64,000 nucleotides of DNA, taken from positions 6,500,501 to 6,564,500 of the forward strand of contig NC_088787.1 of NCBI RefSeq assembly GCF_949628265.1. Direction: 5' to 3'. A program made the position numbers and the translations under genes. The notes below the pieces were generated by a model, which had not been told where the DNA came from, ran no database searches, and saw nothing but the letters and a program-made list of their open reading frames with translations. Of the stretch, positions 45,180 through 57,790 are shown piece after piece. The number at the start of each line of letters is the position of its first letter. Within the stretch, counting starts at the first letter, position 1. This DNA comes from Cloeon dipterum (taxonomy: Eukaryota > Arthropoda > Insecta > Ephemeroptera > Baetidae).

Positions 45180-48100
45180 ACAAACAAACAAACAAAACCA
45201 ACCAAGAAACAAAAGACAGTTTATCACGCATACACACTTACACGCGGACACTCGATCGCCACCCCCAGCCCCCCTGAAAATGAGACTTTTGCGCCACCCG
45301 AAAGGGCAACAAAAAAAAAAGAAATTTGAGAGTGCACAGTGCAGCTGGCGAGCGAAGAGGAAAGAAACACGGTTTTTCACGCAATTTGAGTAAAATAACG
45401 AGAAAAAAAATGAATCAGTTTCACGTGTCGGAAAGAATGTCGTTACATGAGAGCAAAATATAGCGCAGTGAATGTTGTGATATTTTAAAGAACATCAAGT
45501 ACGTATTCCACGAGTCGCAAAAAGAGTGTATATTGGCCAAATTTTCACCCCCACGCAAATAATAATATTAATATGTATATGAAAGAAAAACGGTCCAAAG
45601 GTGGCGTTTTTTCCAAGCCCGTTTCCGGACCGCAGGAAAACGGCAGCAGATTTTTCACTCAGACACACTCGCCCCCCGCCAGCCAAAAGACATTTCGTTG
45701 TGATGAGAACATACAAAACCTCTGTGTTCAAAAAGGAGGGACAGAGAACGTGGGACGCAGATTAATTACACACACACACACACTCTCTCTACGGTAGGAT
45801 TATTTATTATAATATGTGTGTCCGACTTCCGCAAAAATTAACTACGACGAGAGACGCAGGAGATTTGAGAGGAGTACACACACACACACAGTTGTCTATT
45901 TTTTATGAGAGGCCAAATAATATCATGTTTTTGATATAGATGAGAGTGCGAGAGCGAGAGAGCCACGCAGGTCACACACACACTAAAATATATTTCTCAT
46001 TTTCCAAGTCGATCGCGCACCTTTTACATTAAAAGCAGAGCACCGAGTATATTTCCTCCTTTCATCGAATATAGAATTATATAGACAAAAGTCAAGTCGA
46101 AATCGGTCAACCACACACACGTTTTAAAATTATAAATACCGCGAGAGAAAGTGAGGGAGAGAGAGAAAAAGAGCGAGCCATTCCGTTATTGATTTCGGGT
46201 AGCGGCGTTTTGTCCACATTCCAAGTACGATATAATACATATTAAACAAAAAAATAACAAATAATATTTCCGATCCGGGACAACACACACACACACACGA
46301 ACTCACACAGAAATAGTCTTCCTGTCCTTTGCGTTTATTCCTCACACAAAACTTAGCAGCCAAAAACTTGATGGTTCTATAGGAGAAAGAATGAAATTTT
46401 GCAACCAAGAAGAGTTTTTAAAAAAAGTGTTATTGAATTTTACGGAAATTCCCTATCATGTCAATTTTAAGTAGATGAAAGAGGTCGAACGAAGGAGCGA
46501 CGCTGACTCTGATGACGTCAGTCGGAAAGTGGCAGAGATCCGATCGTGTAAATTACACCACAAACCTCCCGGCGAGAAAATTCGGAGTCTGATTTTTTTA
46601 TTCATTTGGAAAATTTGCAAAATTAGATTTCATTTGTGACAAATTCGATAATAGTGAATTTTAATATATTTATTTTATTTATTAAAAAATACCAAAAGTT
46701 GAAAACGCAATCCAATCGAAATTCTATACAGTGTTGCTGTGTATTTTAGGAGTACAAATATTTAATTTGGTGTGCTGAAAACCAAAATCGGCTCATAAAC
46801 TAAATAACAGTTTTCTTCAGCGGGGACCAGATTCGTGCAACGCGCAGATATGGCGTCCGGTGGAATTTGGCGCGAAAAAACGGTCACGTGAAAATGCGCG
46901 AAAAGAACCAAGTTTTGGTCAATATTGTGACGTGTATAATTTGCATTACTTTTAACCAATTGTGTCTTTTGGATCGTAAAAACTAATTCTTGACACTCGT
47001 CGTCGTTTTTGTTTCCCACATTCAGACGCCATCTTGGATCTGCGCAGTGGGAACCAATTTCATCGCACATCTGGCTCCCGCTGGATTTCTTCTCTTCTAT
47101 CTATTCTGGTTTTCAGCTCGGCTAAAAACAAATATTTTCACGCCATTAAATTAAATTCTTATTATTTAACTCTCACAATGATTAGAATTTGAATTTGAAA
47201 GACCAGAAGTGTCGGATTTCCCTTTCTCGCCGGGCTCGTTAATTAATCTAGTTTTCGTTTTTGTGTCTTGTATGTCTCCGAAGTGTCCCGTTAGTTTAGC
47301 ATTGGAATTATTTTATCCTTTTCCGTCTCGCCGACAGCCGCATTTGAATCCTGCAATGCGAATCATCCCGCCCGAAAGAGAGCGTTTGGCGTGTTTCGTT
47401 GCCAAAAATACAGTCGAATTTACACACAAAATATAAAATGAATTGAATGTGCGTCTTTATATATCAAAAATGAATTCTCCTGACGAAAATTTGCAATGTC
47501 CGATGACGACGATGATAATAATTTATGTGTGTGTCTCTCATGTAATTGACTTAAATTATTCGTACATTTATCGATTTATATTTGCATGTTCGACTAGCGA
47601 TTTTCTCATCATCCGCAGCGGTTATTTTTTCCAAGCGATGTCGTCACATATACGGTAATAATGGTAATTACTCTACGAAAAGTTGTCATATATTATGATT
47701 ATATATCCGAGAGGCAAATTTGAAAATTATTATATTATGTCCGTGAGTGTCGAGAGGGCGCAAGCGAACTTACTAAACGACAAAAACCGTAAAAATCAAA
47801 CTCGTTAAAAGTGTGTGTTTATAAAACGATTATATAAAACAAAGAGGGAATGCACTTCTTCAAAAGAGAGCAATTTTTGACAGGTATTGTACACGGTGTG
47901 ACCCTTGACCCTAGCTCAACAACTACGAGAAAATATATATCACCTTTTCCCATATTTAGTTAGCCGCGCGCCGCTTGGACATTTCCAAGGTGCTGAATCA
48001 TAAATTCCAAGCGGACATATAGGTTTTCCTGCAAATTCCATTCCACAAAATCTTTCTAGACAATGGTGCTGAGGATTATGTATCAATTCCGTTCTCATCC

Positions 48101-48960
48101 TGCGTTTCCGGCCTCGATTCTCTACACTAAAAAAAAAAACAAAAAATATATCGCTGGTGCGAAACCCCCCGAAAATTGTAAAAAAAACACTGTACGCAAA
48201 AACTGCCAGTTTAGCCAGCAACAAAAAGGGAATAAAAAGAATCGTATATATATTATTACTCCGTTTTTCTGTTCAATTCCGATTGATTTTGCCGACGCAA
48301 AATGTCCATTTAGTTGTTAAGGAGATTTATAATTCGTTATTTGTGTATATTTTATTGCTCTCCTGTTGCCGTGTGTTAATTATCGAAGGTATTTTTAAAA
48401 CTAAAATCGAACCTGCTCAAAATTTATTACCGATGTAAGTTATTGAACAAGAAGAATAAAAACACGAGAAGCGAGGTGCGAGAACAAGTGTGCACTAAAC
48501 AAACAAAACAAACAAAACGCGGATGCTTGGGACAAAAGAGAATGATGTATTTTGCATTGACTGTGTAAATAGTTGCGATGAGACATAAACGCTGATGATA
48601 ATAAACATTAATATGCGATAATTGACTGTTTAAATAATAATAAAATCAACAACGGGAGCGAATGTATGTGGCGCGCGCGCGATCAACGGTGAGTATAGTG
48701 CGAATGAGATCCGAGCAGACTAAAAATATCCGACTTTTAAAACAAACAAACAAACAAACAAACTCAAGAGGGCATGACGATGATGATTGACACTAAAATG
48801 ATCATTTTTTATCATATTGGTTGTATAATTCTAATTATCGACGCAAAATACACTGAAATATTTCTGTTATTGTGTATTATTAGTAAATGGAACTGATGTA
48901 TTAAATCTAACAACAATTGTTTTCTTCATTTAACCATCTCCTAAATAAAGAGACGTAAAA
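45180..48960 (+). other. sdt: Probable long 3' UTR of sdt
   Basis: No gene on either strand. Contains CA repeats (about 45768, 45880, 46285), AAAC repeats (about 48748) and several AATAAA sites at 48455, 48599 and 48944. One MITE M2 copy is inserted at 46819-47092. Transcription this far is inferred from the poly(A)-signal cluster and the lack of another gene. Confidence 0.35.
46819..47092 (+). mobile_element. hAT-like MITE family M2, copy 4
   Basis: Ends CAGCGGGGACCAGATT and CTGGCTCCCGCTG, flanked by GTTTTCTT and GATTTCTT, a target duplication with one mismatch. Confidence 0.8.
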
Positions 48961-49017
48961 AAATTAATTTTGTCTAAAAATAAATTTAGAGGCGGAGGCT
49001 CGCTGGACCATCTTAAT

Positions 49018-49401
49018 AAAGACCGTCTTTGACGAAGTTTCTTAGCACACGAATCGATTCTTGAGGGTCAAATTAGGTAAAATGAAAATTTTTCATACCA
49101 AAATGTCCAGCGCACCGTGCGAACTTTTTCCCCCGCCAAAATTATATGAACCTATTTGCGTAAAGTGCGCATGCGTCAGAGCTGGCTTGATCTGTCAAAG
49201 TACAGGCGGTCTCTCTGCAAGACAAGTGCTCAAACTAGCTCTCACGCATGCGCAGTTCTCGCATTTACGTTCATATTGTTTTGGCGGGTAAAAGTTCGCA
49301 CGTTGCGCTGGACATTTTGGTCTGAAAAATTTCCATTTTCCCTATTTCGACCTTCAAGAATCGATTCATGTGCTCAAAAACTTCGTCAAAGACGGTCTTT
49401 A
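49018..49401. mobile_element. Fold-back MITE family M5
   Basis: Starts AAAGACCGTCTTTGACGAAG and ends CTTCGTCAAAGACGGTCTTT. The arms stay complementary well inwards (AATCGATTCTTGA / TCAAGAATCGATT, GCGCATGCGTCAGAGC against AGCTCTCACGCATGCGC). About 384 bp in all. Only copy in the window. Confidence 0.85.
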
Positions 49402-50227
49402 AAGAGGATTTTATCGTCCCAAAGAACATCATACGCACACTATTAGCTAGACCTTGACGAGAAGAATCAGAATAACCTGCCAAGAAAAATACAGCGTGTT
49501 CCAGAACTCAACGACCACTATTTCCGGGGCTGTGGGGAAAGAAACCCCTAAACTGGTTGTCTTCCCTCTATACGGTTGATTGTTGCGCCACTACAATGAA
49601 AATTGCTTACAATTAGGTGAACGGAAAACTCTGGTTAAATTTTTCCAAGGCAAAAATTTACGTTTCTCGATCGTTTTTTAGGGTTAAATTTCATGGGAAA
49701 TCTGAATCTGGCGTTATTTTTTTCAACTTGCAATGTTAAATATTACAGGGGGAGCAAAATTTTGAAAATCATAAATTTGAAAACAATTTAATTATTTGTT
49801 GTGCTTAAATAAAATTCGATATTTTTTTGGTTGGACTATTTATTTCATTTTTTAATTTTTAAGAAAATATTAATACACTTGAGCTAAAAATCAGCGTTTG
49901 GATAGAAAAGTCACTCTAGTCACGAGGTGATAAATTTTGATTATTTGGATCGTTAAACGGAATGTTTCACAAATACATTTACTCACTTATTTACTCAAAT
50001 TATGATCAGTTTTACGAGTTCTAAGTAAGCCCCTATATTTGAAGAGAAAAATAAATTTCCAGGGTCTAATTCTCTGCACAGTGTAAATATTCACTGCTTA
50101 AGAGGAAAATTCAGTATTTTAGCCATTCAACTGTTTTGGATGGTCCAAAATATTCAAAAGTAAATATTTATTGAAAAACCAGCTGTTAAAAAAGAGTCAA
50201 GCTTCCCCAAAATTCTCAAGAAGTTTA
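49402..50227. other. Intergenic DNA between sdt and the GPCR array
   Basis: AT-rich, no gene seen. The end next to 50228 resembles 54120-54217 because the receptor 3' UTR was duplicated. Confidence 0.4.
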
Positions 50228-52715
50228 TTAGATTACTTGAGCACGCTGGCCTTTGCAAAATCGGCTGCTCAAGCTCTTCCTCACGTACTTGTCAGCGCAC
50301 ACAAGGAGCAAAAAGACTAAAACTCCCCGCGAAGCACCGAAGATAGCCACCATCATGGAGTCATCATAAAAGAACGGGTTGGCTTCATTGATGAACGGTT
50401 GAAACGCCAAGAGGGTGAGTATTAAATACGTTCTGCGCCGTTCCTTTTCCTGCGGCACCGTCTGGTCGGTTTCCTCCGAGGTGCGGACAGGCTTGCCTCT
50501 TATTGCGCAGGTTGCAGACAACAAGCCGAGGTTGGCCAAAAGCAAAATCAAGGTCGGTCCAAAGTTGTAAATCCACTCGGCATTTAAGTCTGTGGTTAGA
50601 ATTTTTAATATAATAATTATTATGTCGAATATATTTAGATCTTAATACTGTCTGTCCAGCATATTCCATCTTCCATTTCTGGGTTGAAAAAGGAGAACTC
50701 ATTGATGATCAGGTTGAAATACAGGGCCACGGCCACTATTGGGATTGGTAAGCAAGTCGAATACGCAGCAAACTTTGCAAAGTAGTTGCTTCCCTTGCGA
50801 AGAACCCTGCAACAAATTAGAATGTGTAAAATTGATTTTAGTAAAGCCAGGTGGAGCATTATAAAAATAATCAGTTTTATAAAAATGCTGTTACTAATAT
50901 TTTCGGTAATGAAATAAAAACAAAATTCGAAAGAAGCCTACAAATTATTTCGGAAATCTGGATTTCGAGCCAACTAAACAAAAAACTTGTCTCACCCTTT
51001 GTAAGCGAAGAAAATGTCGATGCACAAAGAGTTGAGCCAAAACATGGAGGCGAGATGAGAGTATAAGCCGATGTATCCTAAAAATAGAATAAAAATTATG
51101 TTTAAATAATTAAAGTTCTTCTCTGTTACCAATGAAAAAGCAGCGCGATTTTACCAGTGCATTCCCGGAAAAATAAATATGGACAGTCATGGCGGAGAAA
51201 TTTGCTGCCTGGTATGCTGCGTAGAAAATCACGCTTTTCCTGTGAAACGATTCAATTTGCGGGCTGAGGGTGTACGCCACAACGGTCAAGATCAGCAAAA
51301 TTGAGCTCAGCAGCGAAATAAACGAATAAATGTGATACTCCACTGGAAACTGTTCATCCTCAAACTCCTCTTCTACGCAGTGTACTAGATGTATGGAGGT
51401 TTTCCCTTCCTAAAAGACATTTTTCATGATTCTATAATATAATAATATAAAATCCATTTATTGCAGGGTAATTGGGGTCTTGACAAATAAATATTTTAGA
51501 TATATGCTATTTAAGGGCACACTTAGACAATTGTCTACAAATCTTTAACAGCGGTATTTTTGTTTACTAAAATAAAATATAGATTTTCAGGAGATGAAGC
51601 ATTAATTAATTTGTAATGATTCAGTTTCTAAACGCTAAAATGTAAAATATTTATTGTTTCTTAAGTGGTGGGATTGAATTCGACTGGAAATCAAATCAAA
51701 ATTTAATAATCTCATGAATAACTACTCTATACAGACAATTTTTAAATCGTCCTGATCCCGGCAAAATTGCGTAACTTTCAACAACCAAACGCGAATTTCC
51801 TTATTACAAGAAAAAGTCAACAATCAATTCGACAGTGAAAATTTGGGTGTTTGTTGAACAAAATGCGCATTTTTGCCGGGACCAGGACGAATATTCAACT
51901 TATATCCATTAGAAATGTATTTATTTAAAATGTTTTTGTCAGTTTTTGGATTTTAGGTTAACACTTTTTAAAGTGTAGCTGGATAAATGTTAAAATTGAG
52001 TGATTCTAGCTTAAATGTTACAAAAAAATTCCCAAACCTGGCCAAAAAATGACTTTTTTACCATTTGGTGAACACAGTAATGCGCTGCACCATATAGCTT
52101 CGTTTTGTTTTCCAATCTCATCTTGCCGCTCGACAAGATCCTGACGTCTTCTTTATTTAAAATGTGTGAAGCACCACCACATTTTGCGTTGCGTATTTGT
52201 TTGAAGAACTCAATTGGTGGCGTGTCTGTCTCAGTAATTTCTTTCCACTGATAGTGCGTGACGGGCTTAAATCCACTAGAATCTTCAATTACTTCTTCCG
52301 CGAATTCTAAAAACAGATCAGAAACTTTTTTGTATTTGAATAAATTAATTATCATTCCGCCTGAATATTTTAAATTAATGAGATTCTATGGCTGGTTTAT
52401 TTAAAACAATTTGACTTTTTTTATTTATTTCAGTTAATTCTAGAAAATATTTAACATTGTGAATGAAAAATTGTTCAAACCTTTGTCGCAAATTCTGATG
52501 CACGATGCCCAGAGGCAGGGACAGACCCACCAGTGCCCTTCTGCCTGATCGTCTTTCCAAAACGTGCCGGCAGGATATGAGTCATTCTTGGTCTCAAGAA
52601 TGCCATACTCTTGTAGAACTGTGCCCTGCACATTCATCCGCAATTTTGCTTTGCAGAGATCTTTGCCCAAGGCCAGCCCAAGGACGAGCACAAGGGTCAA
52701 AATGCTGACTTTCAT
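50228..52715 (-). CDS. Methuselah-like G-protein-coupled receptor A
   Basis: Six exons on the minus strand: 52715-52481, 52306-52038, 51409-51130, 51077-50996, 50806-50649, 50589-50228. Phases agree, giving about 461 residues. MKVSILTLVLVLGLALG is a signal peptide. The Methuselah-type ectodomain has AGTFWKDD, HWWVCPC and CIRICD, followed by SSGKMRL and AAHYCVHQM. Seven hydrophobic segments follow: YHIYSFISLLSSILLILTVV, SVIFYAAYQAANFSAM, GLYSHLASMFWLNSLCIDIF, CLPIPIVAVALYF, FGPTLILLLANLGLLSA, YLILTLLAFQPF and GVLVFLLLVCADKYV. It is a plasma-membrane receptor of the secretin-like class whose ligand cannot be inferred. Exon 2 could also end at 52062 (donor after VHQM), removing 8 residues. Paralogue of the gene at 54218-56916. 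The last intron donor (GTATTA) is weak. Confidence 0.88.
51748..51890. mobile_element. Short MITE family M6, copy 1 (GPCR A intron 2)
   Basis: Ends CGTCCTGATCCCGGCAAAAT and TTTTGCCGGGACCAGGACG, about 143 bp. The body matches 59457-59599 along its whole length. Confidence 0.8.
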
Positions 52716-52829
52716 CTCGCTGTTGCTTTTTAAATAGGAATTCGTCAGTGTAAATAAATAATTAAAATTCATGAATATCTGTTTTTAAATATTAAATTAT
52801 CTGAATAAAAACTGATTTATAATCATGAG

Positions 52830-53110
52830 TAAAAAATTAGGAAAAACCACAAACCCGTCGTTTCTTTGTAGGATTGATCCACCGAAACTCGCTTGTCTTG
52901 CTCCACAGAGCCGTCGCTCTGGACTAACTTTATTTTTAATTTCCCATAAAGAGGCCTGCGAACCTGACCTTGATGTTTATAATTTTAGTTTTTTGCTGAC
53001 CATGACGTCGTTCTAGCTCTCATTACGAATTCCACGCACGCTCAGTCAAAATAAATGAAAACTCGAGCGCCTGCACGCGGCGCCTCTCTCCATTTTTTTA
53101 TTACCCACCG
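52830..53110 (-). promoter_or_regulatory. Duplicated upstream region of GPCR A, with CRE-like site
   Basis: Matches 57180-57455 upstream of GPCR B (shared CTTTGTAGGATTG-like, GGACTAACTTTATTTT and GACCTTGATGTT blocks). Both keep ACCATGACGTC (TGACGTC at 53003), a CRE/ATF-type core. It may be the shared promoter or 5' UTR. Confidence 0.45.
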
Positions 53111-53439
53111 CGTCGATCAGTAATTAATTAACTGTAAAGTGGTGATGGTTTATTCCCTTTTATTTGACAGTTAATTGCGAAGGAAATAATTTTTTTTTTA
53201 AATAATATTGTTTTTCCTTTTTTTTCATGAGAAAAGAGATAATTAATCTTATCTGAAACACACAAGTCGAGACATTTTAATCTCAATCTCCTCAAAAGCC
53301 TCATTTCCTGTCCCCTTTTCGCTCACCTATAAAACTTTATTTTAATTTTAAATCTCGTCCTTTTATTTAGAAATAATCTCTTCCATTTTATGATTAAATT
53401 GATTTATTTTGAATTTTTCTTTCTTCCCTCCTCGCTTTT

Positions 53440-53740
53440 CAAGGATTTCCTCTTGAGCACCGTGTGGAAGTGCCCATTAAAGAGCCCAAGTCAGACATTG
53501 GCGGCGACGCGGCCGAAGCGCGCTCGAACCCAGCAAGGAATCGCGCGATTCCAAGAGTTGACAACTGCACCCTTCGATCTCGTACCCACCCTCAATGTAT
53601 ATTCCGCACACCCCAAGACAGACGGATCAGCGTCGATTTCTATAAATTTTCTGAGTGCGTGTGTTTTTGTTTGCCGCTCGAAATAAAAATGGTTGAATCT
53701 CGGAAGCTAAAAGAAAGCAAGGCCCGCGGAAGGAAGAAAA
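53440..53740. other. GC-richer stretch between receptors, no recognised gene
   Basis: Open for about 100 codons in two forward frames (MEVPIKEPKSDIGGDAAEAR in one). No homology recognised and no splice context. Confidence 0.2.
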
Positions 53741-53822
53741 ACAATATTTCGTATATGATTAAAATTCAGTACATAGTGTTCTCCAATATTTATTAAATAT
53801 TATTTATCGGCGTCTTCTTTAT

Positions 53823-54115
53823 TAAAAGTGTCGGAAACACTTTGCGTTGTGTATTTGATTGAAGAAGTCTATCGGCAGCGTGCCTGTCTCAATAAAAAAG
53901 TGCAAGACGGGCTCAAATTCACTGAATACCCTGAATATTTTTTTTATATTTAAGATTGAGATTGATTTATGTTTTTTTAATAATTTGACATTTTTTGTTT
54001 AATTAAAATATTAATTTTAGACAAAAAAACTTTTTATTTATCTTGAATGTTGTGAATGAAAATTTATTTCAACCTTTGTCGCATATTCTGATGAAGGGTG
54101 CCAAGAGGCATTTAG
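53823..54115 (-). pseudogene. Decayed Methuselah-like ectodomain exons
   Basis: Minus-strand 54115-54040 resembles the end of receptor exon 1 (CAGAATATGCGACAAAGG) and 53935-53823 resembles exon 2 (GAGCCCGTC...ACAGGCACGC...CAAATACACAACGCAAAG), both without an intact frame. The exon spacing has shrunk and no transmembrane exons follow. Confidence 0.65.
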
Positions 54116-54217
54116 AGGGAAACTATTTATGGTCCAAAATATACAAAAGTATAAATTTATTGAAAATCCAACTGTTAAAAACAGTGGAAAGCTTTCTCAA
54201 AATTGTCATGAATTTTA

Positions 54218-56916
54218 TTAGATTATATAGCCACGCTGGGCTTTACAAAATCGGCTGCTCAGGCTCTTCCTCACATACTTGTCGGCACACACAAGGAGCA
54301 AAAAGATTAAAACTCCCCGCGCAGTACTGAAGACACCCACGACCAACGTAATAATGCGTGCACCGCCAATAAAGTACGGAATGGCTTCAACGATGAACGT
54401 GAGACACACCACGAGGGTGAGCATTAAATACGTTCTGCGCCGTTCCTTTTCCTGCGGCACCGTCAGGTCGGTTTCCTCCGAGGTGCGGACCGGCTCGCCT
54501 CTTGCGCAGCAGGTTGCAGACAACCAGCAGACGTTGGCCACAAGCAAAATCAAGCTCGGTCCAAATCCGTAAATCCACTCGGCATCTATGTCTGTGGTTA
54601 GAATTTTTAATAATAATTATATTATGTCGAATGTTTTTATAACTTAATATATACTATTCATCCAGCATATTCCATTTTTTCCCATTTTCGGGTTGAAAAT
54701 GGAGATGTCGTTGTCGATCAGGTTGAAAATTAGAGCCACAGCCACTATTGGGATTGGTGCGCAAATTGAATACGCAGCAAACAATGCAAAGTAATTTCTT
54801 CCTTTGCGCAGAACCCTGCAACAAATTAAAATGTTTCAAATTGATTTTAGCAAAGCCAGATGAGAAGCGAATAAATAAATTCATATTTGTAAAACTTCTG
54901 ATTCATTTGGGTGAGTCAAAAAGGAATTCTATCATCAGATAAAACAACTAAAACTAAAAACATTCGTGTCTGCTTAGAACGAATATTTTTACTTGTTGTT
55001 TTAAATTAACTGAGAGCAAAATAATGTTTCCTGAAAAGGTTTAGGAAAATTTAAAAGTTTTCAGGTTGTATAATATGTAAAATATTTTAACACTATTTTC
55101 TTGTGCCGAGAGGAACAATTTTTTTAGGCTCCATGAATGGCAAGAAGTGTTATCTTTAATGAATTATTAAAAATTAAAATTACAGCGAATCTTTTAAGGC
55201 CCAAATTTTCGGCACAAAAAAACTAAATTGCCAAAACTCGGAAAATCCTACAAATTATTTCGGAAATCTTGATCATTAAGCCAAAATTAAAAAAGGACTC
55301 AACTTGTCTCACCCTTTGTAAGTGAAGAAAATATTGATGCACATAATGTTGAGCCAAAACATGGAGGCGAGATGAGAGTAAAAGCCGATGTATCCTTAAA
55401 ATGAAATACAAAATAAATTTAAATAAATTAACTTCATTTCTTTTACCAATGAAAAAGCAGCGTGACTTTACCAGTTCTTTTCCAAAAAAATAAATGTTGA
55501 CTGTCATGGCGGAGAAATATGCTGCATGATTTGCTGCGTAGAAAATCACGCACTTTCTGTGAAACGATTCAATTTGCGGGCTGAGGATGTACGCCAGAAC
55601 GGTCAAGATCAGGAAAATGGAGCTCAGTTGCGAAATATACAAGTAAATGTGATACTCCACTGGAAACTGTTCTCCCTCAAACCCATGCTCAAACTCCTCT
55701 TCTGCGCAGTGTACAATATATATGGAGTTTCTTCCTTCCTAAAAATAGTTTTCATGATTGAATATTATAAATATAAATAAGCTATTTATTGCAGGGTTAA
55801 TTGGGATATTGGTTTTTGGGTGAATAAATATTTTAGATGGTATTTAGGAGAAAATTTAGGCGGTAATTATTGACAGCGATTTTTTGTTTGCTTAAAAGTA
55901 TAGATTTCCAGTAGATAGAAGTAATTATTATTAAATTAATTCAGTAACTTGAAGCTTACGTACAATATTTACAGTTTCTTCATACTGATGAGATTAAAAT
56001 ATTATCTGCTACAAAATTAAATTAAAATTAAATCTCATATGAAAAACCACTTCATGTAGAAAATTAATTAGATATTCAATTTATATCCGATTTAAATATC
56101 TTTATTTTAAATGTATTTGGCAGTTTCAGGCTCCAAAATTGTATATATAATATATACGTTTACACGTTTTTACGTGTGCATGTGCAGCTAGGAAAATCTT
56201 AAAATTGAGTGATCCATGCTGAATTGGTGCCCAAAGATACAAAAAAAAATCCCAAACCTTGCCAAAACAAAGGATTTTTTACCATTTGGTGAACACAGTA
56301 ATCCTCGGCATCATATAGCTTCATTTTGTCTTTCAATCTCATCTTTCCGCTCGACAAGATCCTGACGTCTTCTTTTTTTAAAATGTTGGAAACACCATCA
56401 CATTTTGCGTGGCGTATTTGTTTGAAGAACTCAATTGGTGGCGTGTCTGTCTCAATAATTTCATTCCACAGAAAGTGCGTAACGGGCTTAGATCCACTAG
56501 AATCTTCAATTATTACTTCCGCGAATTCTAAAAAAAAGATCAGAAACAATTTTTCTTTATTTTAGTAAATTGTAACATTAATTCCTGATTTTTAATAATT
56601 CGACTTTTTATTTAATCCAATGAATTCTAGAACAAATTTAACATCGTGAATGTTTTGTGAATGAAATTTTGTTCGAACCTTTGTCGCAAATTCTGATGCA
56701 GTTTCCCAAGAGGCAAGGACAGACCCACCAGTGCCCTGCTTCTGCCTCGTCTTTCCAAAACGTGCCCTCGGGATAATTGTCACCTTTACCGGTCATAAGG
56801 GTTCCATTCTTTAGTAAAACTGCGTCCTCCACGCTCGTCCTTAACTCTTCTTTGCAGAAATCTTTGCCCAAGGCCAGCCCAGGGATGAGCACAAGGGTGA
56901 AAATGCTGGATTTCAT
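54218..56916 (-). CDS. Methuselah-like G-protein-coupled receptor B
   Basis: Exons 56916-56679, 56527-56283 (or -56258), 55738-55447, 55394-55313, 54815-54655, 54591-54218, giving about 463 residues. Layout matches GPCR A: signal peptide MKSSIFTLVLIPGLALG, GTFWKDEAEAGHWWVCPC, CIRICDKG, then seven membrane segments. Examples are YHIYLYISQLSSIFLILTVL, CVIFYAANHAAYFSAM and GVLIFLLLVCADKYV. The donor used by A at 52038 corresponds here to 56258, but one extra base there would shift the frame. The earlier donor GTAAAA after VHQM restores it and exists in both genes. Exon 3 carries four extra codons (HGFE). Probably functional if the earlier donor is used. Ligand unknown. Confidence 0.82.
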
Positions 56917-57179
56917 CCCGCTGAACGACAGTGTTGCTTTTTAAAGGAATCCCACTTTAATTAATATAGATATTTTCATTCATTCTTTTAATAATGCATT
57001 ATTAAATAAGCTGATATACGGTATAATACTATTTTCTAATGATACTATTAAAAAATGATGCTAGATTTTTCATCTTGCTTTTAAAAGAAATTCATCGGTT
57101 TAAATTAATAATTATTTTCATGACTTTAATTATCTGAAATATATATTTTTGATAGTGCTAGTAATAAATTGATACAGGA

Positions 57180-57455
57180 CTGTGAGCAAAAATTCAGGAA
57201 ATACACCATGCACGAACCCGTTGTTTCTGTGTAGGATTGGATCGCCGAAACGCCTCCACAGAGGCGTCGCTCGGGACTAACTTTATTTTTATTTTTCCCT
57301 AACGTGCCCTGCAAAGCTGACCTTGATGTTCAGTTTTATTTTTTGCTTACCATGACGTCATTTTAGCGGCTCATCACGAATTCCCCGCGAGCAGTCAAAA
57401 TAATGCAACAGTAAAACTCTAGAGCGCCTCGCCGCACGGCACCTCTCAATTTTTA
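57180..57455 (-). promoter_or_regulatory. Duplicated upstream region of GPCR B, with CRE palindrome
   Basis: Counterpart of 52830-53110. Contains ACCATGACGTCA, with a complete TGACGTCA palindrome at 57353-57360. Confidence 0.45.
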
Positions 57456-57649
57456 ATTTATTGTACATTGGTGGTGTTCTCTTTCATTTGATAGAAATAG
57501 GGGTGAAATTTCATTATTTGTCTTTTGAACCCTGTTTTGATGCTCGGGTTGTAAAGAGATTGATTAAAAATAAAACAAATTCTGTTTGCAATTAATTTTT
57601 ATTGATATTTTACTTATTCTTAAAAACGTTATCATATCATTATTTTATC

Positions 57650-57790
57650 TTAATTCATCGTGAATGAACATTTGTTTGAACCTTCGTCGTATATTCTGAT
57701 GCAGGGTGCCCAGAGGCAGGGACAGAGAAGACTCACCAGTGCCCTTTTGTACCTCATCTTTCCAAAACGTGCCGGCATAAATTTCCGTCT
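57650..57790 (-). pseudogene. Decayed third Methuselah-like ectodomain exon
   Basis: Minus strand contains GCCGGCACGTTTTGGAAAGA (AGTFWKD) and then, in another frame, CPCLWAPCIRIYDEG. The HWWVCPC segment is broken by a frameshift and the first conserved Cys of CIRIC has become Tyr. No other receptor exons follow in order. Confidence 0.7.

Noticed and set aside
53464..53796. 110-codon frame between the receptors
   Set aside because: No recognisable domain, no splice partners, and a second frame is equally open.
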